The translations under genes were made by a program, and so were the position numbers. 64,000 bases of DNA from Hoplostethus atlanticus (lineage: Eukaryota > Chordata > Actinopteri > Trachichthyiformes > Trachichthyidae): contig JAXDDX010000011.1 of the NCBI GenBank assembly GCA_034670405.1, forward strand, positions 2,525,501-2,589,500, given 5' to 3'. Below are positions 54,350 to 64,000 of the stretch, piece after piece. The notes below the pieces were generated by a model that was not told the DNA's origin, searched no databases, and was given only the letters and a program-made list of their open reading frames with translations. Within the stretch, counting starts at the first letter, position 1. Each line of letters begins with the position of its first letter.

Positions 54350-64000
<9,651 letters not shown>

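Overview
This is a teleost nuclear genome window (64 kb). Three vertebrate genes lie head to tail on the minus strand, in the order grm1 - rab32 - adgb. This is the GRM1-RAB32-ADGB order I know from human chromosome 6q24. Dense (CA/GT)n and (GA)n microsatellites, an L2-type LINE with its typical TGATT-rich tail, a Tc1-like relic and several fish-type interspersed repeats all point to a bony fish. I cannot name the species or say which teleost grm1 or rab32 paralogue (a or b) this is.

Layout, right to left in the direction of transcription. 54350-63135 holds the last six coding exons I can see of grm1 (metabotropic glutamate receptor 1); its 5' exons lie beyond the right edge. 52.3-54.3 kb is probably the grm1 3'UTR and spacer. 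40437-51934 is a complete three-exon rab32 gene (213 codons) with an 8.1-kb first intron. 36849-39280 is the spacer and adgb promoter, with an RFX X-box-like site 112 bp upstream of the adgb start codon. 1774-36848 holds 29 consecutive coding exons of adgb (androglobin). All phases fit except at one single-base deletion. The last adgb exons lie off the left edge. I found these exons by similarity to the human proteins as I remember them, plus splice sites and phase bookkeeping; no alignment was run.

adgb encodes a calpain-like N-terminal region, then a circularly permuted globin (helices E-F-G-H, then an IQ calmodulin-binding motif, then helices A-B-C), then a beta-rich region. The distal E7 Gln is present. 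The position matching the proximal F8 His appears to be Tyr.

The most interesting non-gene signal is the placement of dinucleotide repeats at adgb splice sites. In the sense orientation (CA)n runs follow many 5' splice sites and (GT)n runs precede many 3' splice sites. Two introns (20, 198 nt; 22, 5.66 kb with an L2 inside) have long complementary tracts at both ends. This is the architecture of the teleost AC/GT-bridged introns reported to splice with the help of RNA pairing.

Two homopolymer-associated single-base indels, in adgb exon 3 and in one grm1 exon, break otherwise intact genes. They look more like assembly errors than gene decay. I saw no CRISPR array, tRNA or rRNA.
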